Origin: a virus
Virus record (IMG/VR): IMGVR_UViG_3300031885_000005
Span: 1 to 64,000 of that record
Length of the DNA: 64,000 nucleotides
Direction: 5' to 3' (one strand)
The notes under the pieces are model-generated. The model was not told where the DNA came from. It ran no database searches and was given only the letters and a program-made list of their open reading frames with translations. This document shows, piece by piece, positions 35,581-43,320 of this stretch; the stretch's first letter is position 1, and each line of letters begins with the position of its first letter. The position numbers were made by a program, and so were the translations under genes.

Positions 35581-35710
35581 TTAATAGTTTCCATAATTTT
35601 TTTATTTTTTCTAAAGTTAATTTTTCTCCTACGAGTTCTTCTATACATAAATAAATAGTTATTGCAATCCCCAAAATAAATCCAATAATTCCATAAATTA
35701 ATTTATCCAT
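35573..35710 (-). CDS. Single-span membrane mini-protein, 45 residues
   Basis: A short N-terminus is followed by one transmembrane helix (YGIIGFILGIAITIYLCI) and a charged tail. It overlaps the synthase start and the phosphoesterase end by eight bases each. Possibly an anchor for the glycan enzymes; function unknown. Confidence 0.6.
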   Translation of the reverse strand: MDKLIYGIIGFILGIAITIYLCIEELVGEKLTLEKIKKLWKLLNE

Positions 35711-36248
35711 TTTGTTCCTTTAACCATTTTTGGTATCGTTGATTAATTTCATTCCAAGTAACGGGATAATATCCCCACACATCTGTTCCGATGTTTATGC
35801 AATCGGTGAAAGACATTCCTTTTCTAACTCTCATTATTTCCCAATTATTATGTACATGACCAACTAAATTTATTTCACAATTGACATTGCAGAATTCTGG
35901 ATTATGAACTAAAAAAATACGACGCCCCCCATGTTTAATAATTGAAGATTCTATACAAGTTTTATTAGTATTATTTGAATCATGATTACCTCGAATAAAT
36001 ATGATATTTTTACATTTTATTTGATTCCGATAATAATCAAATGCTTTTTTAGGTGCTTCCGATGCTTCTGAACTTTTAGTAAAACAAAAATCTCCCAAAT
36101 GAAATAAAGTATCGTTTTCATTCACTCGTTCATTAATATTTTTTATTATAGTACTGTCCATTTCTATTAGAGTTTTAAATGGGCGATTGCAGTATTGACA
36201 AATTCTCCAATGACCTAAATGAGTGTCGCTACAAAAAAATATATTCAT
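35703..36248 (-). CDS. Small metallophosphoesterase
   Basis: A 181-residue calcineurin-like phosphoesterase with all expected motifs: FFCSDTHLGH, HLGDFCFT, FIRGNHDSNN, a later VHNPEF and VGHVHNNWE. The family hydrolyses phosphodiester or phosphomonoester bonds. Its size matches the small YfcE/phage-type phosphodiesterases. It begins the glycan cassette as read from its promoter side. The substrate is unknown; it may process a nucleotide or glycan phosphate. Confidence 0.8.
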   Translation of the reverse strand: MNIFFCSDTHLGHWRICQYCNRPFKTLIEMDSTIIKNINERVNENDTLFHLGDFCFTKSSEASEAPKKAFDYYRNQIKCKNIIFIRGNHDSNNTNKTCIESSIIKHGGRRIFLVHNPEFCNVNCEINLVGHVHNNWEIMRVRKGMSFTDCINIGTDVWGYYPVTWNEINQRYQKWLKEQNG

Positions 36249-36343
36249 TTTTTCTTCCTAATTATATTTTCTATTTTTATTATTATAAATAATCCAATTG
36301 CCATTCCTATTACTATTAACATATCAAATATTTTTTCTTTCAT
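36245..36343 (-). CDS. Membrane mini-protein, 32 residues
   Basis: A single hydrophobic helix (FDMLIVIGMAIGLFIIIKI) with a basic end. Its TGA overlaps the phosphoesterase ATG and its ATG follows the stop of another mini-gene, so it fits the operon exactly. Function unknown. Confidence 0.5.
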   Translation of the reverse strand: MKEKIFDMLIVIGMAIGLFIIIKIENIIRKKK

Positions 36344-36345
36344 TT

Positions 36346-36450
36346 TTATTCTTCCTGCAAAGGCTGATAATCTTTTTCTATATATGGATATTTTTCTTCT
36401 AACCATCTAATATCCTCTAAAAAATCATAATAATATCGTTCATTATTCAT
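36346..36450 (-). CDS. Acidic mini-protein, 34 residues
   Basis: An acidic, Tyr-rich short frame (ERYYYDFLEDIRWLEEKY) that overlaps the nuclease-like gene by four bases (ATGA type). Only its exact fit between neighbours supports it. Function unknown. Confidence 0.45.
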   Translation of the reverse strand: MNNERYYYDFLEDIRWLEEKYPYIEKDYQPLQEE

Positions 36451-36899
36451 TTTATTTCTATTAATTTATAATTTTCAAGTTCAAAATATATTCTTCTTAT
36501 TTCTAAGGTAAGAACATTTACATAAGTCCAAAACCAAGATAAACTATTTCTTTTTTGAAAATTTTTAGGTCTTTTTATATATCGTATTTTATAATAATCA
36601 TAGGGAGTTTTTACTATCCAAATTAACCCAAAAGGAGATTCTACTTCTTTAGATTCAATCAATCCTTCGGGGCAAACTATACATAAAGAAGAACAAAACT
36701 GAGAATATTCAGTCCATTTTGTATCTTTTTGAAAATCTGGTTTTTTTGTTTTGATTTCAAATCCTCTAATCCATTTATGACCAGTATCAATAATTATTGC
36801 ATCAATTCTTAAATTTCCATGAGTAAATTCAGGAATAAAAATATTCCCATATCGAGCCAAATTTTGTTTTAAAATTTTCTTTATTTCTGAAGATGTCAT
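36447..36899 (-). CDS. MmcB-like PD-(D/E)XK protein
   Basis: The frame is open further upstream, but the ATG at 36899 forms an ATGA overlap with the transporter gene, giving 150 residues. The core RIDAIIID...GFEIKTKKPDFQKDTKWTEYSQFC and VCPEGLI follows the MmcB pattern, a nuclease-like fold tied to DNA repair (D then E-x-K). A role in DNA turnover or repair is inferred. A family call by motif resemblance, moderate. Confidence 0.55.
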   Translation of the reverse strand: MTSSEIKKILKQNLARYGNIFIPEFTHGNLRIDAIIIDTGHKWIRGFEIKTKKPDFQKDTKWTEYSQFCSSLCIVCPEGLIESKEVESPFGLIWIVKTPYDYYKIRYIKRPKNFQKRNSLSWFWTYVNVLTLEIRRIYFELENYKLIEIK

Positions 36900-38155
36900 T
36901 TTATCTCCAATTTTTTGATTAATGGAAGGCATAAGAAAGAAGTCAATGCCGAGATTATAATTAATAGGTGTAATCCTATTTTTGGAAATAAAAAAGCTCC
37001 AGATAATGAAGAACAAGTTCCAGCAAGATTATTTATGCTGCAAAGTAAGGCGAAAGAAGTGGCTTCTTTGCCTGTGATTGTACTTTTAGCCATCCATGCC
37101 ATTACATTTAAGAAAATAAACATTCCTACTAAACTAAATATTATTCCATAAACTATTGCAGTAACTGGAGTGAAGTAAAGATAACATAGAGTAGTGAAAG
37201 CTCCAATAAAAACTGAATAGAATAGACATTTTTTGATATTTATTTTCTTTCCAAATTTCCAATATAAAACAGACCCAATAATACTTATACCCGAAGTAAT
37301 TGCTCCTAAAATACCCATAAATGTTCCCGACCAATGAAATGAATCTCTTTCTATAAAAAATAAGGGTGTACCAAATGAGGGATTAAAATTATAAAGAAAT
37401 AAAAATAAACAACCAATTAAGAATTTTTTATTAGTAAACAGGTCTTTGTATGAACAAATTGTTTCTAAAATACGAACTTTTTTTTCAGGAAATCGAGGTT
37501 GAAATCCTTCACAAATTCCAATTTCATTATTATCACATTCTAAAGAAAATTTACAATCTATACAAGATTCTTCTGTACTATGTTTTAGTACAGTTGTTCT
37601 ATAACGTAGTACAATACCTACAATAATCAAGTAGAAAGGAATCAAACATAAATACCCAAATTGATAATTAAAATGGTCAGCAACATAACCTCCAATAAGA
37701 CCTGCAACGATTCCTGCTATTGTGATACTCGTCCATTGGATACTTTGAATTCTACCACATTCATTTGCTTCTTTGCCTTCCACACACATAATCCCATCTA
37801 CCGCCACATCTCTTACTGCGGTAGTCCAACTTCCTACTGAAGCTAATAAGATAATAATAGGTAAAGCAAGAAAAGGACTTAATCCTAAATAAAGACAAGT
37901 TATTAAACTTCCCAAAAGAGATATTAGAATCCATTTTTTCTTTGTTAAATAATTGTCGCACAAATATCCCCACAATGGTTTTATCAACCACGCAAGACCT
38001 GTAATTGACCCCAAATACATTATAGTCGAAGGATTAAGATGTAATTTTTCTTTTAAATAAAATGTCAAAGCTAATCCAGGCAATCCCTCTATTCCTTGAG
38101 TGAAATAGACAGAAGAACTAAGTACAAAAATCCAAAATAGTTTATTCTTTTTCAT
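36896..38155 (-). CDS. MFS transporter of the BT1 folate/biopterin type
   Basis: A 419-residue protein with about 12 hydrophobic spans and the BT1-type opening SSSVYFTQGIEGLPGLAL, then SITGLAWLIKPLWGYLCDNYL and DVAVDGIMCVEGKEANECG. Members carry folates or biopterin, and some are known only as putative transporters. A central cytoplasmic loop holds an unusual Cys cluster (CIDCKFSLECDNN, GICEGF). It starts inside a small gene and ends in the MmcB-like gene. Transport of a pterin, folate or other small molecule during infection is inferred; a phage gene of this kind is rare. Confidence 0.8.
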   Translation of the reverse strand: MKKNKLFWIFVLSSSVYFTQGIEGLPGLALTFYLKEKLHLNPSTIMYLGSITGLAWLIKPLWGYLCDNYLTKKKWILISLLGSLITCLYLGLSPFLALPIIILLASVGSWTTAVRDVAVDGIMCVEGKEANECGRIQSIQWTSITIAGIVAGLIGGYVADHFNYQFGYLCLIPFYLIIVGIVLRYRTTVLKHSTEESCIDCKFSLECDNNEIGICEGFQPRFPEKKVRILETICSYKDLFTNKKFLIGCLFLFLYNFNPSFGTPLFFIERDSFHWSGTFMGILGAITSGISIIGSVLYWKFGKKINIKKCLFYSVFIGAFTTLCYLYFTPVTAIVYGIIFSLVGMFIFLNVMAWMAKSTITGKEATSFALLCSINNLAGTCSSLSGAFLFPKIGLHLLIIISALTSFLCLPLIKKLEIK

Positions 38156-38333
38156 TTTTCTTTCTTAAATAATATCCAATTGCTTTACTTAAATTTTCCT
38201 TTATCTGTTCATTTATTGCATCATAAATTTCTATAGGAGAATATCCTAAATTAATTAAATCCTCATAAATAAATTTTAAATTAGGTTGTTTGCCAAGAAT
38301 TATATTTAATTTAATGTATTCGGTTATGTTCAT
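38142..38333 (-). CDS. Small helical protein of 63 residues
   Basis: The ATG at 38333 shares TGATG-type coupling with the membrane peptide upstream; a longer start at 38375 is less likely. Helices (EYIKLNIILGKQPN, LGYSPIEIYDAINEQIKENL) recall a small DNA-binding or regulator-like fold but no family is clear. It lies between the peptide and the transporter. Confidence 0.5.
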   Translation of the reverse strand: MNITEYIKLNIILGKQPNLKFIYEDLINLGYSPIEIYDAINEQIKENLSKAIGYYLRKKNEKE

Positions 38334-38428
38334 TCTTTCATTTCCTTTATTAATAATAAAAAAGCAAGTATCCATAATATTAATCGATATGACAAATAAA
38401 GACCTAAAAGAATTAAAATTAGTTTCAT
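38330..38428 (-). CDS. Hydrophobic 32-residue peptide next to M16 and S2P genes
   Basis: Starts inside the end of the M16 gene and ends inside the start of the next. The peptide is almost one hydrophobic helix (LILILLGLYLSYRLILWILA) with a charged end (IKEMKE). Its place beside two intramembrane-type and peptide proteases makes it a candidate substrate, which is inference. Confidence 0.5.
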   Translation of the reverse strand: MKLILILLGLYLSYRLILWILAFLLLIKEMKE

Positions 38429-39576
38429 TTTGGTATAACTCCCACTAAAATATTGTTATTAAATTTCATTTCTTTTATGAAATCATTAACTTTTTTTATT
38501 GCGTGATTCAAATTTTTCTTATAATTAACAATAAAATCTTCATAATCGGTTCCATTAATCAATGAATTTGCTACCATATTAGTTAAATTATCTATTTTAT
38601 CTAAATCCATTTCTTGAATTCCAATGGTTTTATTTAATAGGATTTTTTCATCTTTTTTTGAAATTGGTTTTATTAATTCTTTAATTATTAAATCTCTCGC
38701 TTTATTTATTTTATTCGTATCTAATCCAGCAGAAACCATCCATTGAATAGTTCCATTACTATGATAATTCCAATCAAAATGAACCCGATAAACTAAATTA
38801 TTTTTTTCCCTAAGAGAATCAAATAATCTACCACTCATATCTCCATAAAGAGCATCTAAAAGCATTAAACAGAACATCTGTTCTGTTTTATTTCGGGAAA
38901 GTTTAACGGAATTTCCTACCAAAATGTTTGCCTGAGTCAAATTATCTCTTTTTATTAAAGTCTTATCTTTATAAATTGCCAATTCTGAAGGAATGTATTT
39001 TATATCGTAAGGGTGTCTTATATTAACTTTATCCATTACATCGCCAACTATAATCAATGTCGGGTTGTTGTATTTTTCTTTATAATAATTTATTAAAGTA
39101 TCTCGGTCAATATTATGAAGAGTTTCTTTAGTTCCGACTATGGGCAGATAAAATCCAGATTGTTTGGCATAAAGAGTTTTATTAAATACTTCATAAACAT
39201 AATCTTTGGCATCGTCTTCGTACATTTTTAATTCTTGAATAATTACTTCTCTTTCTTTATCTATTTCTTTATCAGGAAATAAAGGTTTAGTTGCCAAATC
39301 AGTTATGACCTCTATTGCCAAGTCTTTATAAGAATTTCCTACTTTTGCCCAATATGCGGTAAGTTCTAAATCAGTAAAGGCATTTAAATCTCCTCCAACA
39401 TTATCTATGGCTGAACTTATCTGTTTTTGATTTCTTTTTGGATTACCTTTAAAAGACATGTGTTCCACAAAATGAGAAATTCCCTTATATGAATCTATTT
39501 CATTAAAAGAACCAGCATTTATTACAACCATAACCAAAGTGGTTTTTCCTGGTTTTTTGATTTGTATAAGATTCAT
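38425..39576 (-). CDS. M16-family zinc metallopeptidase
   Basis: A 383-residue enzyme with the inverted zinc motif HFVEH at residues 35-39 after YKGIS, and a downstream EREVIIQELKMYEDD that supplies the third ligand Glu. The fold continues in M16 style (LYAKQSGFYLPIVGTKETL, then YKEKYNNPTLIIVGDV, and SGRLFDSLREKNNLVYRV). The family cuts short peptides such as signal or pheromone-like pieces, and M16 proteins act in some peptide-maturation clusters. The ATG at 39576 shares a base with the upstream stop. A phage M16 peptidase is unusual. Confidence 0.85.
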   Translation of the reverse strand: MNLIQIKKPGKTTLVMVVINAGSFNEIDSYKGISHFVEHMSFKGNPKRNQKQISSAIDNVGGDLNAFTDLELTAYWAKVGNSYKDLAIEVITDLATKPLFPDKEIDKEREVIIQELKMYEDDAKDYVYEVFNKTLYAKQSGFYLPIVGTKETLHNIDRDTLINYYKEKYNNPTLIIVGDVMDKVNIRHPYDIKYIPSELAIYKDKTLIKRDNLTQANILVGNSVKLSRNKTEQMFCLMLLDALYGDMSGRLFDSLREKNNLVYRVHFDWNYHSNGTIQWMVSAGLDTNKINKARDLIIKELIKPISKKDEKILLNKTIGIQEMDLDKIDNLTNMVANSLINGTDYEDFIVNYKKNLNHAIKKVNDFIKEMKFNNNILVGVIPK

Positions 39577-40178
39577 TATAGTATTCCTTTCCACAATAAC
39601 ATAAATAAATAAGGTAAATATATAATATTTATTGTCATTAAAATTACAAATCCTATTTTACATATTTTATTCATTATTTCATAACCTTTTTCTTTTCCGT
39701 AAATTTTTTCTAACCAGACTAAAATAGGATAACTTCCGTCAAGACAGGGCAGGGGCAACAAATTCGTTATTCCTAAAGATAAGGCAATCGCCCCAAAATA
39801 AAATATATCGAAATTCATCAATTTTAAACCAATAATATAAAATATGATTCCAAATATAATATTTGCCGAACAACCTGCAATTGCAGTTAATAGTTTTTTA
39901 TAATAACGAAGATTGGAAAAGGCTTCTTTATCCGAACTTGTAATTAATTCATCACGAAGTTTGCAATAACCGCCCAATAAAATAGGAGCAATTTGATAAA
40001 TAGTACCTTTATATTCTTTTCTATAAAAAGGTTTTCCGAATCCAATGGAGAATATATCGACTCCACATTTTAATTTTTTGGCGACTAATAAATGTCCTAA
40101 TTCATGGACAAAAATATTTATTATGATACAAATTAAAAATCTCAAAAAATGTTGTAAAAAGAATATATAATTATTCAT
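39576..40178 (-). CDS. Site-2 protease (M50) family membrane protease
   Basis: A 200-residue membrane protein with HELGH at residues 25-29 inside a hydrophobic span and LPLPCLDGSYPIL later, the two S2P metal sites. A GFGKPFYR...GGYCKL segment lies between them. S2P enzymes cut transmembrane peptides, anti-sigma factors and, in Gram-positive bacteria, pheromone precursors. It has no PDZ domain, so it is a minimal form. It begins right after the deformylase stop. Family assignment strong; target unknown. Confidence 0.85.
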   Translation of the reverse strand: MNNYIFFLQHFLRFLICIIINIFVHELGHLLVAKKLKCGVDIFSIGFGKPFYRKEYKGTIYQIAPILLGGYCKLRDELITSSDKEAFSNLRYYKKLLTAIAGCSANIIFGIIFYIIGLKLMNFDIFYFGAIALSLGITNLLPLPCLDGSYPILVWLEKIYGKEKGYEIMNKICKIGFVILMTINIIYLPYLFMLLWKGIL

Positions 40179-40814
40179 TTATTTTGATTTATGTTTTCTT
40201 TCAAAAAGAGTGATTCCTGCCAAGTGGTCGTACTCATGCTGAATCACTAAAGATTCTAAGTCTTGCGCCAATAAAGTATGCTCTTTGAAATTTTCATCTA
40301 CATAATAAAGTGTAATATAGACATATCTTTCTGTATCGACTCTAATTCCAGGCAGACTAAGACATCCCTCGTTTTTATTAATTATTTTAGTTTCTTTTTC
40401 TACTATTTTTGGATTGATTAGAAGAAGTTCTTTTATCTCTATTTTTTTATTTTTTTGGTCAAAATAAGGAACTCTAATATAACAAACAGATTTATTATAT
40501 CCTATTTGATTGGCGGACAACCCCAGGGCTTTTGAACTAAATTTATTTAAAGTTTCTTTTAATTCAATAATAATTTGTTTAACATCTTCTCCTTTTTCTA
40601 CAGGAAGGCAAGGTTTCCTTAATTCATTTATGTTAGTAACGATAGGAAGTTTAGGTTTTTCTTCTTTTATTAGAATAGGTTTATAATCTTTCTCTTGCAT
40701 CTTTTTAAGGATTTCTCTTTCTGATTTTGTTAAGTAACCATTTTCTTGTCTAACTTTTTGTTCAGCAAGATAAATATCAAATTCAGTTTGGTCTTTAAAT
40801 TGATTTTTTAACAT
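40179..40814 (-). CDS. def: Peptide deformylase
   Basis: All three active-site motifs are present: GLSANQIGYN, EGCLSLPGIR and QHEYDHLAG. The enzyme removes the formyl group from new N-terminal Met, using Fe or Zn held by Cys and two His. The 211 residues include an N-terminal extension of about 50 residues. GGAGGAAAG lies before the start. Phage deformylases are known in several genomes, notably cyanophages, where they may hasten turnover of host membrane proteins. Its meaning here is tied to the two proteases next to it. Confidence 0.9.
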   Translation of the reverse strand: MLKNQFKDQTEFDIYLAEQKVRQENGYLTKSEREILKKMQEKDYKPILIKEEKPKLPIVTNINELRKPCLPVEKGEDVKQIIIELKETLNKFSSKALGLSANQIGYNKSVCYIRVPYFDQKNKKIEIKELLLINPKIVEKETKIINKNEGCLSLPGIRVDTERYVYITLYYVDENFKEHTLLAQDLESLVIQHEYDHLAGITLFERKHKSK

Positions 40815-41034
40815 GTTTTCTTTCCTCCATCAATTGTTTAATGAAATTTTTAATATCATTTACACATTCATTACTAAATATCGTTTCTGATTCGGGGAAA
40901 AAACAATATTGCCTCCATGCTCCATACCATTTAATATATCCAATAATTAATTGCGATTTGCAATTTCTTACAGCATAAATTCGGGTTTTTTCAGTTTGTT
41001 GTACTAAATTAAATTCTATATATTCTTTTTTCAT
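40795..41034 (-). CDS. Conserved-looking small phage protein
   Basis: A 79-residue protein with a compact core (KTRIYAVRNCKSQLIIGYIKWYGAWRQYCF, abbreviated here to IGYIKWYGAWRQYCFFPE) and a C-terminal helix. The layout recalls a small family of phage proteins of unknown function. It starts in ATGA overlap with the gene before and overlaps the deformylase by 20 bases. Confidence 0.5.
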   Translation of the reverse strand: MKKEYIEFNLVQQTEKTRIYAVRNCKSQLIIGYIKWYGAWRQYCFFPESETIFSNECVNDIKNFIKQLMEERKHVKKSI

Positions 41035-41189
41035 TCTTTAGGAAATAATTTATATGCTTTTATTAATAATTTTTTAATTTGAAATCCTTGACAATCTTCT
41101 ATACAATCTTTACATTCGCTGCATCCTTGGTCGATAAAATATTTGCATTTTTCTAAATGTTCTTTTGCTATATCTAACCAATCTTTCAT
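41031..41189 (-). CDS. Cys-rich mini-protein, 52 residues
   Basis: Four cysteines in CSECKDCIEDC follow a helix (DWLDIAKEHLEKCKYF). ATGA overlap with the next gene, and two bases after the gene before. Possible small metal-binding protein. Confidence 0.55.
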   Translation of the reverse strand: MKDWLDIAKEHLEKCKYFIDQGCSECKDCIEDCQGFQIKKLLIKAYKLFPKE

Positions 41190-41190
41190 T

Positions 41191-41355
41191 TTATATCTCC
41201 TCTATTTTTGAGTTAAATTCTCTTTGAAATAATAAAGCATCTTCTTTGGTTTTAAATTTAGCTATTTCGGAATCGTTTGCAAATAAGAAATAATTATGCC
41301 CATCGTTTGAATCTAATCCTTTCCATTGAACTTTTCTAATCCAGAAATTTATCAT
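41191..41355 (-). CDS. Small protein of 54 residues
   Basis: A mixed strand/helix protein (INFWIRKVQWKGLDS, HNYFLFANDSEIAKF, EDALLFQREF). It overlaps the gene before by 20 bases. No family known. Confidence 0.5.
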   Translation of the reverse strand: MINFWIRKVQWKGLDSNDGHNYFLFANDSEIAKFKTKEDALLFQREFNSKIEEI

Positions 41356-41464
41356 TTTCATCTCCTTCTTTTGGTTCAGGAATTTTATCGGCTATACATT
41401 TCTTATAATTTAAAGTACATTTTTCTTCTTTATCATTCCAATAAATACATTCAAAACAAAACAT
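41336..41464 (-). CDS. Cys-rich mini-protein, 42 residues
   Basis: The frame is open further, but the ATG at 41464 has a perfect GAGGAGG eight bases upstream. It carries cysteine pairs (FCFECIYW, then CTLNYKKC). Probably a small zinc protein. Confidence 0.55.
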   Translation of the reverse strand: MFCFECIYWNDKEEKCTLNYKKCIADKIPEPKEGDENDKFLD

Positions 41465-41465
41465 T

Positions 41466-41588
41466 TTATTCTTCCTCCTCATTACATCTACCTTCCTTTG
41501 TGCATATATAACGATAAGTTCTTGTATCACCATCGTCGTCTTCTACATAATCAAGATAAGAACAATATTTACATTTCTTTGGTATCAT
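41466..41588 (-). CDS. Zinc-ribbon-like mini-protein, 40 residues
   Basis: CKYCSYLDY and YICTKEGRC give a C-x2-C ... C-x5-C pattern, with an acidic end. Its stop follows the ribosome site of the next gene closely. Function unknown. Confidence 0.55.
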   Translation of the reverse strand: MIPKKCKYCSYLDYVEDDDGDTRTYRYICTKEGRCNEEEE

Positions 41589-41707
41589 TATTTGCTCCTT
41601 GCTCTTTTTAATAATTCTAAAATTACATCAGATTGCGTTATTCTTTTTGTTCTTTCGAGATACATCAATTCATCATAGTTTAATTTACTTAAAATTTTAT
41701 CAATCAT
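41588..41707 (-). CDS. Small helical protein, 39 residues
   Basis: A helical peptide (ILSKLNYDELMYLERTKR, then VILELLKRARSK) in TAATG-type coupling with the next gene. It resembles the tail of a transcription or ribbon-helix protein but is too short to place. Confidence 0.45.
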   Translation of the reverse strand: MIDKILSKLNYDELMYLERTKRITQSDVILELLKRARSK

Positions 41708-41716
41708 TTTATTCTC

Positions 41717-41860
41717 CTATTCTAAATTATTTAATCTTTCTATTTCTTTATTTAATTGTTCAATTTCTTCTAATGCTACACATAAAGGGCATTGATTTTC
41801 TTCATAACAAATTTCATCATGTGAAATATTTAATCTCCTGGTTCCTGAACAAATTTCCAT
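41717..41860 (-). CDS. Cys-rich coiled-coil mini-protein, 47 residues
   Basis: CYEENQCPLC in the middle and a coiled-coil end (EEIEQLNKEIERLNNL). AGGAGG-like TCCTCC complement lies upstream. Possible zinc-held dimer. Confidence 0.5.
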   Translation of the reverse strand: MEICSGTRRLNISHDEICYEENQCPLCVALEEIEQLNKEIERLNNLE

Positions 41861-41861
41861 T

Positions 41862-42299
41862 TTATTTTCCTCCTAAAATTAATAAAATAGTTCCAATAAT
41901 CATCCCCCAAGCATAACTAACAGGAATAAAATTTAGAAACCATCTTCGATGCCAGTAAATACGACCTTTTTTAAAATTCCGTAATCCATAATATTTTGAC
42001 TCGGCAAACCACATAAAATCTTCTATTATCCAATACCAAAAAAATAATCCCATTGTAGTTAATTCTTTTTTGATTGTCCAACTTATAAATAAAAAAGGAC
42101 TATGAAATAATAATAAAAACATAAGGCACATATAAAAGTGATAGCCCGTAAGTGGTTTATTTATTAATAAATTGATTATGCGATTATTTATAGTCCAACA
42201 AGGAAATCGTAATCCCCAACCCATTTTTCCTTCAGACATTAATTCCATCTTCGCATGAATTGCTGCTAATAAAATAAGATAAAAGATTATTATAATCAT
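41862..42299 (-). CDS. Membrane protein, paralogue of the one at 46538
   Basis: A 145-residue protein with three or four spans (IIIIFYLILLAAIHA, FYMCLMFLLLFHSPFLF, VSYAWGMIIGTILLIL). A motif in the second half (KYYGLRNFKKGRIYWHRRW) is shared with the membrane protein at 46538 (KYRGLQNFRKP). The ATG at 42299 overlaps the upstream stop. Function unknown; likely a host-membrane protein made during infection. Confidence 0.55.
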   Translation of the reverse strand: MIIIIFYLILLAAIHAKMELMSEGKMGWGLRFPCWTINNRIINLLINKPLTGYHFYMCLMFLLLFHSPFLFISWTIKKELTTMGLFFWYWIIEDFMWFAESKYYGLRNFKKGRIYWHRRWFLNFIPVSYAWGMIIGTILLILGGK

Positions 42300-42562
42300 T
42301 TTTCTAAATATTCTACTATAATATCTCCATGACAATCTTGAGGTTTACACCAGCAACCCAATATTTTTCCTTTTAAATTCCATATTCTTCTCCAGAAATT
42401 ATTATCTTCTCTTAGTCTACCATGAAAATAGATTCTATATTTCTCTATAACTTCTTCTCTCGTTCCATCTACACCTATACTGAATGGATTGCCAAAAATA
42501 GAAGGTCTTCCTATATAAACATCAGATTTTTCTTTTTTGCAATGAACTACTTTAGTTTTCAT
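42296..42562 (-). CDS. DUF4326-type protein
   Basis: An 88-residue protein with the clear pattern VYIGRPSIFGNPF, REEVIEKYRIYF, LKGKILGCWCKPQDCHGDII. This matches DUF4326, a small phage and bacterial family of unknown role, whose C-W-C and C-H-G residues suggest a metal or catalytic site. The ATG at 42562 follows the stop of the small gene before. Confidence 0.75.
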   Translation of the reverse strand: MKTKVVHCKKEKSDVYIGRPSIFGNPFSIGVDGTREEVIEKYRIYFHGRLREDNNFWRRIWNLKGKILGCWCKPQDCHGDIIVEYLEK

Positions 42563-42563
42563 T

Positions 42564-42761
42564 TTAAAATAACCAACTCCCATGTATCATATTATAAAGA
42601 TTAGTTACTAATTGATGAATTTCTTTTATTTCAATACTAAATTTCAAAGACAAATTATAAATTTTATATGCTGCACCCATCATGCAAAAAGTTAAGATAA
42701 CCATACTAATTCGCTGGATAATGCCTATAATATAGTAAATACGTTGGAGTTTTTCGTTCAT
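42564..42761 (-). CDS. Single-span membrane protein, 65 residues
   Basis: A hydrophobic helix (IIQRISMVILTFCMMGAAY) flanked by charged parts, C-terminal helix with KEIHQLVTNLYNMI. ATGA-type overlap with the gene upstream. Function unknown. Confidence 0.5.
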   Translation of the reverse strand: MNEKLQRIYYIIGIIQRISMVILTFCMMGAAYKIYNLSLKFSIEIKEIHQLVTNLYNMIHGSWLF

Positions 42762-43051
42762 TTTTTACTTTCGTCTATTGTAGGAGAAGATTTTCCTCCA
42801 AACAATCTTAATTGATATTTATATCCTTTAATTCTTATTGGTATAAATTTATGTGATTTTTCTTTAAATTCATCTATGGGTCTGGTAAGATGTTCCAAAC
42901 CGCAATCGCAACAAGTCCACCTTTCATTATTAGAACAATAAAAAGTTCTATCTATTCTTTGCTGTCTGATAGATTTATCTGTTAAAATTTCTCTTAATCT
43001 TCCGAATATTATAATGATTTGAGTTAATATGTTATAAATTAAAAGTCTCAT
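42758..43051 (-). CDS. Cys-containing unknown protein, 97 residues
   Basis: A basic N-terminal helix is followed by FYCSNNERWTCCDCGLEHLTRP, a zinc-ribbon-like segment, and a Gly/Lys-rich end. AAGGAAAAA precedes the ATG. Possibly binds nucleic acid; no family recognised. Confidence 0.5.
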   Translation of the reverse strand: MRLLIYNILTQIIIIFGRLREILTDKSIRQQRIDRTFYCSNNERWTCCDCGLEHLTRPIDEFKEKSHKFIPIRIKGYKYQLRLFGGKSSPTIDESKK

Positions 43052-43320
43052 TTTTTCCTTTTATTTGTATCTTTTAATTTTTTATGAAATAAAATTGAAG
43101 ATAATCCCATTAATAAACTATATAATTCTTCAATCATAACATCGTTAGCGTTTCGATTATTCTTTTTGATAATGCAAAATCTATAACAATCTGGTTTATA
43201 ATATCTTTTTTTGATTAACCCAAAACAAAATTGAACATTATTTTTGAATTTTACTTTTTCAATATTTTCGCAGTTTTTGCAATCAAAATGTCTTTTCTTA
43301 TTTAATCTCGCTTTTACCAT
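43048..43320 (-). CDS. Cys-rich basic protein, 90 residues
   Basis: A basic protein with paired cysteines (HFDCKNCENIEK, FCFGLIKKRYYKPDCYRFC). It overlaps the Rad50-like gene by 23 bases. A metal-binding role is likely; function unknown. Confidence 0.5.
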   Translation of the reverse strand: MVKARLNKKRHFDCKNCENIEKVKFKNNVQFCFGLIKKRYYKPDCYRFCIIKKNNRNANDVMIEELYSLLMGLSSILFHKKLKDTNKRKK

